A DNA stretch of 64,000 nt from Antitrichia curtipendula (Eukaryota; Streptophyta; Bryopsida; Hypnales; Leucodontaceae), in NCBI GenBank assembly GCA_951230915.1, contig OX579635.1, positions 14,756,001 to 14,820,000 on the forward strand. Direction: 5' to 3'. Positions 1 through 11,992 of the stretch are shown one piece after another (positions within the stretch are counted from its first letter, which is position 1; every line of letters starts with the position of its first letter). The notes under the pieces are model-generated. The model was not told the DNA's origin, did no database searches, and saw only the letters and a program-made list of their open reading frames with translations. A program made the translations under genes and the position numbers.

Positions 1-2519
1 ATGTACTAGTCAGAATACAACCTCTAGTTGAAGGGTGGAATTTATCTATTTCTAGTTCAATCCTAGGAAGTTATGTACATTTTTTCACTTTATACAAATT
101 AGCTCTAATTCTTACAATAGGAGGATTATCCTTACATTAGTCATCTTTTTACTTTATTTTTTTTCATCTTCAATATAAATGTACCCTAAATTCTTCAAAA
201 GTCCATATTCTTGATGAATAAAATATTTGTATGTAAGGGCATTTTCATGCTACAGGTACTCTAGTAGACTTGAAATTAGAATTGCATATTTAGTGCACAA
301 TGTGCATGTAGAGAAATTAATATCAAATTGACCATTTTGAAACAAATTTTGTAATTAATTCTTAAAAAATACGAATACAAAAATTTGATTTATAGAAATT
401 CTAATATATACCTAAGCTATAAAATTTCTTAAATAATTGAAACAAATTCCATTAAAAAAGATTTGGGGATTATAACTATCTTTCAAAATCTTTTTAAAAT
501 AACTTCCAAATAGAAGTTGAAAGTGAATTAAATCACAAGTATATAGGAAAATGTGTATAACATAGATTTTTTTATAGCCGACCCTTACATCACTAGATTA
601 TTCTTAAATCCAATTGTTTAAAAAGCCACTATACAGGATCAAAGTGTCAAAAAAGTGTTTGAAAATATTTTATGCTTTAGTTATATTTAAATACTAGAAA
701 ATAATTTAAAAAATTTGATTTGATATAAATGTTTTGTTTTTCTTCTACTATAGATGAAAGAGTTATTAGCACTGAATTATATAAGAAAGTATGGTTTTTT
801 ATTGCATTTATACATTTCAATAAGTGCGACATTTCATAAAAGAACTCCATTTGGTGGGTTTTCCTATTTCCAAAAATTACCAAATTTTGAAAACATATAG
901 AATTCAAAACCTTCGTCTAGAATTCAAATGGAATAAACATTTTATAAATCCTATAATTGACAAGTGTCAAAGCTTCAAACTATAAAATTGTCAATTTGTA
1001 ATTGCATTTTTGGAATACTTGTACTAGGATGAAATACCATTAGTTATTTATTTAAATAATTCTTCATTCATCAAAAATAGTATTTGAGTCTTTAAAATAA
1101 AACCTTCCATTATAATCAATTGAATAAAATTGGTGCACTTAGGCAATATATTTATACCAAAATATAAGTAAAAATTAATGTGTAAAATATTCAAAATTGA
1201 TTTGGGATTTTATTATTTGGTTGAAGCAATGTTAGGAAAAATCATACAACATTTGATGATTTGAGAGAATTTAAGGCCTTGAAATTGACCCTTGTTTAGC
1301 AAAAAAACTCACTTTAAGAAAAGTCAAATTTTTGGGATTCTATTTGATAGGGCTAAATAAAACCTTTTGATTCTTGGCTTCAAATACTATAATTTTGCAA
1401 CCTATCAATCAAAAGTTTTCCAAATATTTTCAAACATTGTATAGCAATATAGTAAAATTTTGAATGGATGAATTTTTTTTCCTTTATTATTTTCTTTGCT
1501 TACTAGTAAATGGCAAGCAAACTCACTAGTAAATAACAATTTTTGTCAAGTTTTGCTCGATTCATATCATTGGTTCTTCAAGGGTTAAATTTCTTCTCAC
1601 CTTCTTAGATCTTCAAATCCCTACTTTGAGATGATTTTAAATATAATTTATTAGTCGAATGATAATACCTAACTATTTATAATGTTATATGACATGTATG
1701 CATTTTACATAAATTGTGAGGATGGATTTGTATAATTGTATTATTTTATTTATTGAAATTCATTAATTATCTTTCAAGAAAGGGGTGGATAGATATGTTA
1801 GTATTGTTTTTGGCCTAATATTCATAATTATAAAAAATTCATGCAAAACTAGTGCAAATGAAACATTTTTATGGAACCTGAGTTTATAATGGGACTTTGT
1901 ATACTATAATGCACATGCAATTAGTTCCTTATTTTCTTAATATATCCTAAGCTTTGTGTGTATGTATCTAGAAAGATGTAGTCTGTATCCAATAGTGTAA
2001 GTTGAGGTTCAAATGGAACACAAGTTTCACTTTGATAGAGCTCAAATCCATTGACCCTATCAAACAAAGAATACTTTTTTTCTAGTTCAAATATTATTAT
2101 CTTGCAATCCACAAGCCACAAGGTCAAATGGTCTTAAAAAAAACTTTCCATTATTTGCCATATTGTTCTAATAAAGTTTTTTATGGTTTAAAGTTAATAA
2201 AATTTTCCGTTTTCAATTGAGGTCAAAGCAACAAAAAAAGGCAATTTTTGAAGAATTTTGCTTTAAACCAGTCTCCTAAACTCCATGCAATAAAGCTTCA
2301 TACATTGAGCCTGATGAATACAAGTTGTTCCTAAAATTTCATGCAAGAAAAACAAAATATGAAGTCAAATGGAGCATGCCTGAGTTCTCAAAAATGAAGC
2401 CCAAAGTAGGCTCTCCTTAGGCCTTTGTCAAAATGGGCCTTGAGTCATATAGCTTGTTGATTTGTGGAGTAAGAATCCAGTGAACATCTGTAATTACTAT
2501 TGCAATCAAAGACAATTTC
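1..2519. other. AT-rich left flank, no gene seen
   Basis: This is AT-rich DNA with only short chance reading frames. It is repeated in unit 2 at about 14360-17830. At 2263-2266 it has an uninterrupted TTAA exactly where unit 2 carries the 971-bp TTAA element. No promoter, RNA gene or coding homology was recognised. Confidence 0.6.
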
Positions 2520-3185
2520 TTCTTCAATATGAAATTTTATTACCATTTGGCAACTGGATCCAAATACTAGATCCCAGAAGTTCAAATCTCAGTCAGGAAA
2601 TTTCATAACTCTCGCCTGTCTTGCAGTACATGTACCAGTCGTTACTTTTGAAGGTAGGATATTGCAAGAGCATTGTACAGTACAGTTAGTAAAGCATTGC
2701 AAGTTTAAAAATATCAACTAATAAGTATTCAACGTTTAACAAAAAGAACTCCTGAAGATTGAAAAATTAAGACCTTCTCAGGTGGAAATTCCTGTGCAAC
2801 AGTGCAGCATTTGTTAACGCCTTTGGCCACCAAGGTACAAGCAAGTGGAGCTGGGGAAGACAAGCGTCACGAAATCAAACAAATCAGGCAATTTCAAACA
2901 AGTGAGCGAAAAATCCGAAAATAAATGCTCATTTCAGTCAGTTAGGTGCTGGGAAACATACCAGAGCGTAGGCGAAGGCGGGTCCTTGCACTGTCTCGGT
3001 GACCATCGCCTTTGTGGAAGAAACTGACGTTCCTCATCTTCAGTCGTGAAATCATATTTGAGATTTTCGTCTCAAGTTCTCCATGTTTCCGACACGACTG
3101 CTCTAGGCAAATTAATAAAATTCGGTAATCATATATATCACCTTGATAAAAACTACCTCGCTGACATATCACTGGGAGAACGGGA

Positions 3186-3305
3186 GGGCGTTACCCCCGG
3201 TATTATATCGGGGGGTGTAACTTGACACCCCCCAAACTTTCTCAAAACAGAAAGTTTTGGGGGGGTCAAGTTACACCCACCGATATAATACCGGGGGTAA
3301 CGCCC
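3186..3305. mobile_element. 120-bp fold-back (hairpin) MITE
   Basis: The sequence is an almost perfect hairpin. It starts GGGCGTTACCCCCGGTATTA and ends with the reverse complement, with a tiny loop near 3243-3250. A decayed copy with the same C-rich and G-rich core lies at about 35260-35400, and a truncated half lies at about 18506-18562. Arms B and D lack it, so it entered the ancestor of arms A and C. No coding capacity is present, and no clear target duplication was found. Confidence 0.75.
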
Positions 3306-4554
3306 CGCCGGTTTCCCTGTCGACATAAATTAAGCGGCTGGCTCCGTTTCTATCTCCTTCGCAGCTGCAAGAATGAACCCAAAGCAAGCGTTACCATCGG
3401 GTCTCAGACTAATATGTTCCCATCGATCATGAACGCATTTCGAAATAACACAAGCGAAGCTCTGAAAGTGCCGACACATACAAACAAACGATCGAAGGGC
3501 AAGACTGCAGGCAAATCCAGGAAATCGAAATATGAAAATCAATCTTGAAAATAAGTCCTCGAAACAGGGAGACAGACAGCAACACTAATGAACGAACTCA
3601 CCCGTAATGCATGAACCCGGCCGTCCTTAGCCTTGAATTGCCCACAACACACTTTGCACAAAGGACTCAAATATGATGAACGCCAGACAGGAGTGCCACA
3701 TGCAATGAAGCTCTGCAAGTGCTTTATTCGGACGACGACATACTGCAAAATCGGAGAGTCAATCAACATGCAATGAAATGAAGTAAGGTTCTGCTGAAAC
3801 AGGGAGACACAAATACAACGGGAACAGTGATCGATGAAAGAACACTCTCTGGACACAACCTTGTCCACAACCGACAATGATCCCACATGATCGATCTATT
3901 TCCAAGTCGTCACATACATGAAATGAACTCACTAAAGCTCGTGTTCTATTCGGAGTGTCCACGAACTGCAAAGTCAAGAAACCTAACATAAAATCAAGCT
4001 GCTGAAACGTACAGCTAGCCACGGCGACCCACACTGCCACACTGTACACAGCAACAGTGACATTTGGCATGCAGAACTTACTAGCTCGATCACTCACAAC
4101 CTTGTGTAACTTCACCAAACCAGTGAAACCAAACCCCTCCCGACATGCACATGCACCCCTCCCAGCGACCAGGATTCCTCTCTCCGACCAAAACCATACG
4201 AATCACACGAATACAGTTCCATGCAAAATTTACAAAACAACACTCTCCGGTCGTTCTCGTTGGTAAGTGTAGTGAGCCCTCTTCCTCGCAACTACAATCG
4301 TCATAATAACACACAGACAGACACAGAGAGTGAGAGAACTGGATCGATGAGCACCTGTGATCAACGGCACCTGGAACTCCCTCCGACCTGCCTTGCCTTG
4401 AGAGCTCGCTCAAGTTGAAGTGAGTCTCAGAACACTCAGGAAATGTGCAGCTAGCTCACAAGCTCCTGCAGCACAGAGCAAGCTAGCAGGGACTTAAGCA
4501 AGAACTTAAGCAAGAATGGATTGGATCACACTGCTACACTGCTGTTTATACTAG

Positions 4555-4560
4555 CCAGGC
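4555..4560 (-). promoter_or_regulatory. TATA-like box in arm A
   Basis: TTTATA on + reads TATAAA on the minus strand. It lies in a block conserved in all four arms, followed by a run containing CAGCAGTG. This is a plausible core promoter by position and conservation only. Confidence 0.35.
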
Positions 4561-5268
4561 AGGGGAGAACCCTATCGCACCGGCCATCAGAATCGATCAT
4601 CCCGTTGCGTTGCGTTCCCAGTCCGCCAGTCCCAGCGCTGAGTGTGCAAGGGGGAAATGGCGTCCCTGTCGCCGTCGACTGAAAGATCTGTGTGGCGTAA
4701 AAGCAACGCAAATTACGTGTAAAGGAGAGACTGGTACCGATGCGCAAGGGAGGGGCGTCACATTCAAGTCCGTGATCACCTTCATTTCGAGTTGGATAGG
4801 TCTTTAGAATTGGTCCACAATTGCAGGCATGATCAATGACTCACAACGCAAGGCAAAGCATGATGATCCAGGCATCGCTTCCAAACTGCACGGCCCATGC
4901 CGCTTGTCAGCCGTCGCGTGTCGTGTGTCGCTGATCGTCCTGGAATTGGATGTGATGCCGTCCTGCATGTCTATTCAACTGTTTGGGCACATATCCCCTA
5001 ACTAGTTAACACACTAACTTCAATGTGGAGGGAAAGCAAAGTTTCAGCAAGCTTTTTCAGCATCCATTTTGTCAAGTTTTGAAACACGCATGCTTTGATA
5101 TTGTTTTCTTGGAAACATGAAATTTTTGGAACATACTTCAACCAATTTGCAACAATTTTCATCAAACAAGTTAATGTTCCAAATAATGCTCACTTTGAAC
5201 CGAGTTTAGTAGCAAGTGAATGTTGAATGTCAACTTCATTGTAACACTTTAGCGTGAATATTGACTAT

Positions 5269-5468
5269 NNNNNNNNNNNNNNNNNNNNNNNNNNNNNNNN
5301 NNNNNNNNNNNNNNNNNNNNNNNNNNNNNNNNNNNNNNNNNNNNNNNNNNNNNNNNNNNNNNNNNNNNNNNNNNNNNNNNNNNNNNNNNNNNNNNNNNNN
5401 NNNNNNNNNNNNNNNNNNNNNNNNNNNNNNNNNNNNNNNNNNNNNNNNNNNNNNNNNNNNNNNNNNNN
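5269..5468. other. Assembly gap (200 N)
   Basis: Exactly 200 unknown bases sit at the inner end of arm A, where a long inverted repeat would hinder assembly. Reading frames drawn through it are meaningless. Confidence 0.99.
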
Positions 5469-5756
5469 GCTTTCCACCACGAGGAGAAGGGGAGGTCATT
5501 ACCGCCGACCCTACTGTCGTGGTATTATATTGGAGGATGTGACACTATGACTTTTTTCCATGCGAACTTTTCTAAACCCAAAAATTTATGGTGGTGGGTG
5601 AAGAATACACCTTCCAAATTTTCAGTACAATCCTATAGAGGGGTGTGGGGTAATGCCTTGGCTACCAATTTCCTTGGGCACTGAGTTTGATTTCCACTAT
5701 ACCAACAATTAAAAATGTGGCTTTAAACTTTAAAGGACTGTTTTAGAAGGTTTTGG

Positions 5757-5780
5757 TACCTACAATTTAAAGTTTTACCT
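5757..5780. other. Uninterrupted target site of the large transposon
   Basis: The reverse complement of this stretch continues across the point where unit 2 is split by the 13.8-kb element. The bases left of the element (GGTAAAACTTT) and right of it (CTAGGCACCAAAAC) align here as one continuous sequence with a few substitutions. A second uninterrupted copy is at about 35140-35165. Confidence 0.8.
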
Positions 5781-6145
5781 ATAACCGGCCAAGTGCAATG
5801 CCTTATTGTCATATTGCCAATTTGCCATAGTGTCATTGTCCTTGTATACTATGCTATAAACTTTCATTTTTATATGAATCCTCATAACACGCTTGAGGAT
5901 GTAGGAAAATGCAATATAAGTAAAGATCTATCCCTTTCCAAAGCCCAAAGAAAATAGGCCAACTCATACAAACTTGCTTAGTCTAGTCCTACAAGCTTCA
6001 AGTTCTTCAAAAATCTAGCTAGTCATATAAACGTACAAAATACACTTCATCCTACCAAGCATGAACGACTACAAAAATCATCTTAGAAAAATATAAAAGT
6101 ACTCCGCTTCAAAATGTCTAATTCTCATCAAGAATTACACAAAAG

Positions 6146-6461
6146 GGCAATTTCGTTAAAATGGCGAAATTCTGTAACTTTGGCAGTATTCACAGTTCAG
6201 AGCGGCCACTCTGAAATGTTTACCTGTCCTAGATTTCGGAAATCTAAACCATTTATAGATGTCTAAAATCTATAGTAGTAATAGATCTTGCTTTCAAAGT
6301 TCAGACTATGCGATTTGAAATGTACATTAGTGCTATATTCCCGAAATCTATAGAAGAAAAAGACTTTTGTAATCTATATCCCTCGTAGATGTCACTTTCG
6401 CAATTCGAAGTGGCCGCTCTGAAAATTGCATACAGAATACCCCCATTTTAACGAAATTGCC
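6146..6461. mobile_element. 316-bp MITE with 19-bp TIRs
   Basis: The ends are perfect inverted repeats of 19 bp, GGCAATTTCGTTAAAATGG at 6146-6164 and its complement at 6443-6461. A second inner inverted pair around GAGCGGCCACTCTGAAA makes most of the element self-complementary. It has no reading frame. The ends resemble those of the 252-bp element at 50177-50428. It is absent from the corresponding place in unit 2. The target duplication is not clear. Confidence 0.65.
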
Positions 6462-6589
6462 GTTACATACACTACGCCCTTCCTATCCTACTATTCACGG
6501 ATTCACCCTTATAATTCACAACCTCCAGAATTGTGCTTCTTGATCTACAACAATGTGCTACACTAGAAGAGGTTAGCACTCCCTATGGA

Positions 6590-9190
6590 AAGTATGTTGT
6601 ATGGTCAAGTGACACCCTTCCAAGTCAATATTCACACTAAAGTGTGACAATAAAGTTGACATTCAACATTCACTTGCTACTAAACTTGGTTCAAAGTGGG
6701 TACTATTTTGAATATTAACTTGTTTGATGAAAAATGTTGCAAATTGATTGAAGTATGCTCCAAAAATTTCATGTTTGCAAGAAAATAGTACTAAACCATG
6801 CGTGTTCCAAAGCATGTTTGATGAAAAAGCTAACCCTTGCTGAAACATTGCTTTCCCTCCACATTGAACTTAGTGTGTTAACTAGTTAGTGGATATGTGC
6901 CCAAACACTTGAATAAACATGCAGGAAGGCATCACATCCAATTCCAGGATGATCAGCGACACGCGACACGCGAAGGCTGACAAGCGGCATGGGCCCTGCA
7001 GTTTGGAAGCGATGCCTGGATCATCATGCTTTGCCTTGTGTTGTAAGTCATTATCATGCCTGCAATTCTGGACCAATTCTAAAGACCTGTCCAATTCGAA
7101 ATGAAGGTGATCACGGACTTGAATGTGACGCCCCTCCCTTGCGCATCGGTACCAGTCTCTCCTTTACACGTAATTTGCGTTGCTTTTACGCCACACAGAT
7201 CTTTCAGTCGACGGCGACAGGGACGCCCATTTCCCCCTTGCACACTCAGCGCTGGGACTGGAGGACTGGGAACGCAACGCAACGCGGATGATCGATCCAG
7301 ATGGCCCGTGCGATAGGGTTCTCCCCTGCCTGGCTAATATAAACAGCAGCAGTGTAGCAGTGTGATCCAATCCATTCTTGCTTAAGTTCTTGCTTAAGTC
7401 CCTGCTAGCTTGCTCTTTGCTGCAGGAGCTTCTGTGCCGACTAGCTTGTGATCGATCGAGAACTCCAGCCTAACTAGCTGCACATGTCCTGAGTGTTCTG
7501 AGACTCACTTCAACTTGAGCTATCTCTCAAGGCAAGGCAGGTCGGAGGGAGTTCCAGATGCCATTGATCACAGGTGCTCATCGATCCAGTTCTCTCACTC
7601 TGTCTGTCTGTTTGTATGCTATTATGACGATTGTAGTTGCGAGGAAGAGGGCTCACTACACTTACCAACGAGAACGACCGGAGAGTGTTGTTTTGTAGCT
7701 TTTGCATGGAACTGTATTCGTGTGATTCGTGTGGTTTTGGTCGGAGAGAAGAATCCTGGTCGCTGGGAGTGGTGCATGTGCATGTCGGGAGGGGTGTGGT
7801 TTCACTGGTTTGGTGAAGTTACACAAGGTTGTGAGTGATCGAGCTAGTAAATTCTGCATGCCAAATGTCACTGTTGCTGTACGCAGTGTGGCAGTGTGGG
7901 TCGCCGTGGCTAGCTGTACGTTTCAGCAGTAAGTTTTGTTAGTTGATTTTATGTTAGGTTTCTTGACTTTGCAGTTCGTGGACACTCCGAATAGAACACG
8001 AGCTTTCGTGAGTTTCATGTATGTGATGACTTGGAAATAGATCGATCACGTGGGATCATTGTGGGTTGTGGACAAGGTTGTGTCCAGAGAGTGAGTTCTT
8101 TCATCGATCACTGTTCAAGTTGGATTTGTGTCTCCTTGTTTCAGCAGAACCTTACTTCATTTCATTTCATGCTGATTGACTCTCTGATTTTGTAGTATGT
8201 CGTCGTCGTCCGAATAAAGCACTTGCAGAGCTTCATTGCATCTGGCACTCCCGTCTCACCGTCTGGCGATCATCCCCTCGAGTCGCGATATCATATGTGA
8301 GTCCTTTGTGCAAAGTTTGGGCAATTCAAGGCTAAGGACAGCCGGGTTCATGCATTAAGGGTGAGTTCTTTCATCACTGTTGATATATGTCTCCCTGTTC
8401 GGGGACTTATTTTCAACATTGATTTTCATATTTCGATTTCCTGGATTTGCCTGCAGTCTTGCTCTTCGATCGTTTGTTTGTTTGTGTCGGCACTTTCAGA
8501 GCTTCACTTATGTCATTTCGAAATGCGTTCATGATGGAAACATATTGGTCTAAGACAGATGGTGACGCTTGGTTTGGGTTCACTCTTGCAGCTGCGAAGG
8601 AGATAGAAACGAAGCCAGGCGCTTAATTTATGACAGCTAGCTAGCTAGTTTTGATCACGATGATATGATCACCGAAAGTCTACATATGCCCAGAACAATC
8701 GTATCGAGAACATGGAGACGAATATGTGGCATATGGTTTCGCTACTCAAATGATGGCCACGGAGATAGTGCATGGACCCTTTGCCTATCTCAGGTATGTT
8801 TGCAAGCACATAGATGTGAGCATTTTTTTTACTTGTTTCTTTGAACTTGCTTAATGTGTTTGATTTCGTGACGCTTGTCTGCTGCACCTCTACTTGCTTG
8901 TACCGTTTGTGACCAATGGTGTTAACAATGGCATCCCTGTTGGACAGGAATTTTCGCCTGAGAATGTCCTATATTAACTTCAGGAGTTTGTGTTTTGTGA
9001 AACGTTGAAAACTTTTTAGTTTACATTTCTAATCTTGCAATGCTTGACTGCACAATGCTCTTGCAATGTTCGCTACCTATATCATTATCAAAAGTAACAA
9101 CTGGTACACGTACTCCAAGACAAGCCAGAGTAATGCATTTCCTCACTGAGAGATCCGAACTTGTGGGAGATATCTTTAAGCTGGCTTATT
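6590..9190 (+). repeat. Long inverted-repeat arm B
   Basis: This is the inverted partner of arm A and a direct copy of arm D. Up to 8540 it differs from arm D by substitutions and indels. From 8541 onward the two become identical. It contains a TATA-like box at 7338 and repeated splice-like signals in the + direction. Fragments such as a KDSRVHALR-like peptide just before a GTGAGT recur in the arms and may be exon relics. No continuous protein can be assembled. Confidence 0.75.
7338..7343 (+). promoter_or_regulatory. TATA-like box in arm B
   Basis: TATAAA is followed by CAGCAGCAGTGTAGCAGTG. The block is conserved in the other three arms, which supports a promoter relic or a live core promoter. 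Confidence 0.35.
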
Positions 9191-9329
9191 TTTAAAATGT
9201 GGCAATGGTTGTACTGAATGTTCCATTGCTCCGACCATGATGATCATTGGAATTAACAAACGCTGAACTATCTCACTTAGAGCATCTCCTCAATAAATTC
9301 ATGGTCGTCAACTTGTCAATATTTCCTTC

Positions 9330-10510
9330 AGTCCATCAGTCCATGAAGCTCCATGCTTTGGCTACTGCCTTGACGATCATTCGCTTGAACTGATGCTTTC
9401 AATGACTGTTTGTGCAGGAATTTCCATGGACGTTTGTAAGAGCTCATGCCACCAGTTTTGGTGCACACGCCACTTTCCAACCGGTAACTCGTGACCAGAC
9501 GTGGCGCATGCATTAAGGTCACGGTGAAGGAAGACTCAACACCGAAGCATTGAGTCTTTGCGTATGGTCCTGGTGGCTGGAAACAGTGGAAAGTCTTTGT
9601 GGTCGTGAACGACATGAGGGTCGATGATTTCTTTGGTTTTCTCATGTGGGGTTCCGAGTTTCATGGTCCACCTCATGGAGGCTATTCCTGCGGAGGAACA
9701 ACGAGGAGGATTCTTCGGTCAGTTGATCATAATTTTTGAAGAACATCGATGCCATCGTTGTATGAAAGTGCCACTGCAAGATGACCCTTGGTTTGTGGTG
9801 AATGTAGAACCCACATAAGTCAATCAATTGGTAAGTGAATATCGGCAACGGTAAGCTTAAACTTGTAATTGCACATTCTTTTGGGAATTGATGAATCTTG
9901 TAATTAGTTCTTTATTTGCACCTCTTGATTTATGGCAAATGGATTCTAATTAGGAACGACCCAATCTCGTTAATATGGTAGCTTGCTCTAATAAACTTCT
10001 AGGAGTGCTTTCTCAACATGTTAACTTTCTAATTAGAATCCATTTGCTAAACACAAGCTTCACCAAATCCCAAATGAATGATTGTGCAATTAATAGTTTC
10101 TTCTCAAGTTTAAGCTTGCTAGGTGCCCTCAATATTCATTACCAATTTATTGACATCTGTGGGTGCCATGTTCACCCCAAACCGAAGACCATCTTGTAGT
10201 ACCAGTGCCTCCTCGATGTGCTTCAGAAATGATGATGGATCGAGTGAAGGATCTTCTTCCTTGTGATCCTTCCCAAGAACAACTTCCACGACGTGAATCC
10301 TAAAGCTTAAAGCCCCCACCAATGAGAAAACCAAGGTGTCACCGGCTTCATGTCGTTCTCCACCCAAAAGGCTTTCTAACCACCTGCCCATATGCGAAGA
10401 TCCAATGCTCCAGTGTTAAGTCATCTTTCAACGTGATTCTTAGCAGCAATCCCAGTTTTCATGATCTTTGCATCACAATGTTTGGCATTAGAATCCTGCC
10501 AATTCCAGTT
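9330..10510. repeat. Imperfect palindrome in right flank
   Basis: The left half (about 9330-9953) and right half (about 10029-10510) are inverted diverged copies. The best matched inner arms are 19 bp, GCAAATGGATTCTAATTAG at 9935-9953 against 10029-10047. Frames from the halves share peptide patterns such as YAKTQCFGVESSF (minus, left half) and YAKIQCSSVKSSF (plus, right half). This suggests an inverted duplication of a once-coding segment, but no family was recognised. The copy in unit 2 is at about 38335-39515. Confidence 0.6.
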
Positions 10511-10947
10511 TAAGTGGAAACTGAAAAGGTTTTCACTTTGGTCCTCATGTGGGTGTGTTGCTCTCATCTGCATCTTCCATTCCCCACTCATGTCTGTTGC
10601 TCCAGCAATGGGGTGCTTCTGGTCTAAATTTCAAAAAGCGGTCCAGTGCAACTACAGAAACCGAGTGTAGCAGCTTGTTAATATCACGTTTTGTTGGGTG
10701 GAATCGTGTGTGTGATATTATGGAGGTTCTGCATCCCTGTTGCCTTTGGCTTCCTCCTGCTTGCTTTTCCACTTTGGGGCTCCAAGGAATCCATTCAAGG
10801 GTGAAAGATTGCAGCTTGTTGTGAATGACTTGCTTGCTCACATGTAAGAATTCGTGAGGACGCTTCGGCGTTTGCGCTAGACCGGAGCGGCGGTTTCGGC
10901 GGTTTCGGAGCGGCTTTGGCAGCAATCAACTGAGTGAGCTCGGGGAG

Positions 10948-11105
10948 ATGTCGATCCTGAAGTACATGGTGCTCCTCCACAAGGATGTGCCGCGCGCTGC
11001 TCAATTTTACGCGCACGGACTGGGACTGGCCGTCAATGTGTGCACCACTCGCTGGGCGGAGCTGCAATCCGGACCTTGCAAGATTGCCCTCATGGAAGCT
11101 CCCAG
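10948..11105 (+). pseudogene. Glyoxalase-like gene, exon 1 only
   Basis: This 158-base exon is identical to exon 1 of the intact gene at 39953 and ends at the same CAG|GTGCTT donor. It encodes the first half of a glyoxalase/VOC fold, starting MSILKYMVLLHKD and containing the RAAQFYAHGLGL helix. Exons 2 and 3 are missing. The copy breaks at about 11700, inside intron 1, where unrelated sequence with the last exon of coatomer alpha begins. Splicing exon 1 (phase 2) to that exon would shift the frame and stop within a few codons. A functional product is therefore not expected. Confidence 0.8.
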
Positions 11106-11746
11106 GTGCTTGACCTGCCTTTGATTGCCATTTATGTCGACTTAGGGTTTCGTCTCTGACTTAGGGTTTGGATTCGACGAAGTAACGAATGAGTAAACCG
11201 AGCCAAATGGAAGAAGGTGCGATTGACTGGATCGAGATTGTCTCACGGAAGGTTGTGTAGTCAGGGGTTTAGAGGGGTTTGAGTTCGGATTTGCTCGAAG
11301 TTGGTTTCGGTCTTCTGGCCTTCGTAGTAAGTGAGGCATTCGAGATATGCGTGCGCATTCCAGGATTGTGTTCGCCCTTAACAGATATATAAATATGCAT
11401 TTGACATGCTGAGAATGATGAACCATCATAATTGAACAATGCCTGATGGATTTATTGACAGTCGAAGACCAGTGAAAGCTGCATTTTTCAAACGCTTACA
11501 TCTCTCTTGATCTTATTCATTTCTGTGCTTGGAATATTCCAGAAAATGACTAAAAAAGTTTTGACACGGGTCCTGGCTCTATGCATTGACTGAAATTTCC
11601 ATTATGTGGCTCTAAATTTGAAATTCTCATGTTCATGGCGAGGATGCAGTCATCCGTTTCGAGAGTGCTACTCCTGCTGCTAACGAGTGAGGAATTCGTT
11701 ACATCTATGTGTTATTTTCACATTAACAACCTTTTCTCTTGTGCAG

Positions 11747-11992
11747 GTCTTGCAAGTGAGTGAGAAGAATCCAAGGGATGAGATGAAGCTGAACTACGAT
11801 CCCCGAAATCCTTTTGTCGTCTGTGGGGCCACTTACACTCCAATTTACCTTGGCAGCAGGGATATTTCATGTCCATACTGCAAAGCACGTTTCGTTCCAG
11901 AAACCGCATACCAGCTGTGCCCGGTTTGTGATCTTGCTGTGGTTGGGGCTGATGCCTCAGGCCTGCTTTGCTCTACATCCCAGATGCGGTAA
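11747..11992 (+). pseudogene. Coatomer subunit alpha (COPA), last exon fragment
   Basis: The 81 codons match the extreme C terminus of plant alpha-COP, the COPI coat subunit that works in Golgi-to-ER vesicle traffic. Key features are NPRDEMKLNYDPRNPFVVCG, a CPYC pair and the ending CDLAVVGADASGLL with the usual CSTSQMR tail. A clean acceptor (CTCTTGTGCAG) precedes it at 11746, and TAA closes it. The rest of this roughly 1,200-residue protein is absent, and the preceding DNA is the broken glyoxalase intron. It looks like a transplanted terminal exon. The exon itself shows no damage, so purifying selection was recent or the move was recent. Confidence 0.85.

Larger units (their letters stand above)
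2520..5268 (-). repeat. Long inverted-repeat arm A
   Basis: This is the reverse-complement partner of arm B (about 6590-9190) and a direct copy of arm C. The arms are about 2.7 kb and diverged. Shared landmarks are a TATA-like box followed by GCAGCAGTG-type sequence, a TCGTCGTCC stretch beside a splice-like acceptor, and GT/AG-like signals all pointing the same way. Arm A also contains a 120-bp hairpin insertion at 3186-3305. Its inner end is hidden by the N gap. Several frames run through the arm, but none is conserved well enough in all four copies to call a gene. Confidence 0.75.
8541..11126 (+). repeat. 2,586-bp block identical to 37546-40131
   Basis: The two blocks keep a constant offset of 29,005 bases, and no difference was seen on reading. 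Immediately left of 8541 the two arms differ by many changes. The first mismatch on the right is 11127 (G) against 40132 (A). The block spans the outer part of arm B, an inner palindrome and exon 1 of the glyoxalase-like gene. Confidence 0.85.
1..11690. repeat. Segmental duplication, unit 1
   Basis: This stretch aligns in the same order with unit 2 (about 14360-41010). It consists of an AT-rich left flank, inverted arm A, a short core, inverted arm B and a right flank ending inside a glyoxalase-like gene. The left flank at 25-60 matches about 14387-14420 with scattered substitutions, and the right flank matches 37546-41010. The homology probably starts before base 1. It ends at a GAATTCG shared by 11690-11700 and 41001-41010. 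Compared with unit 2, unit 1 lacks the 13.8-kb transposon and the 971-bp TTAA element. The end coordinates are estimates by eye. Confidence 0.8.

Noticed and set aside
5236..5550. Four overlapping frames across the gap
   Set aside because: They run through 200 unknown bases and have no real sequence.
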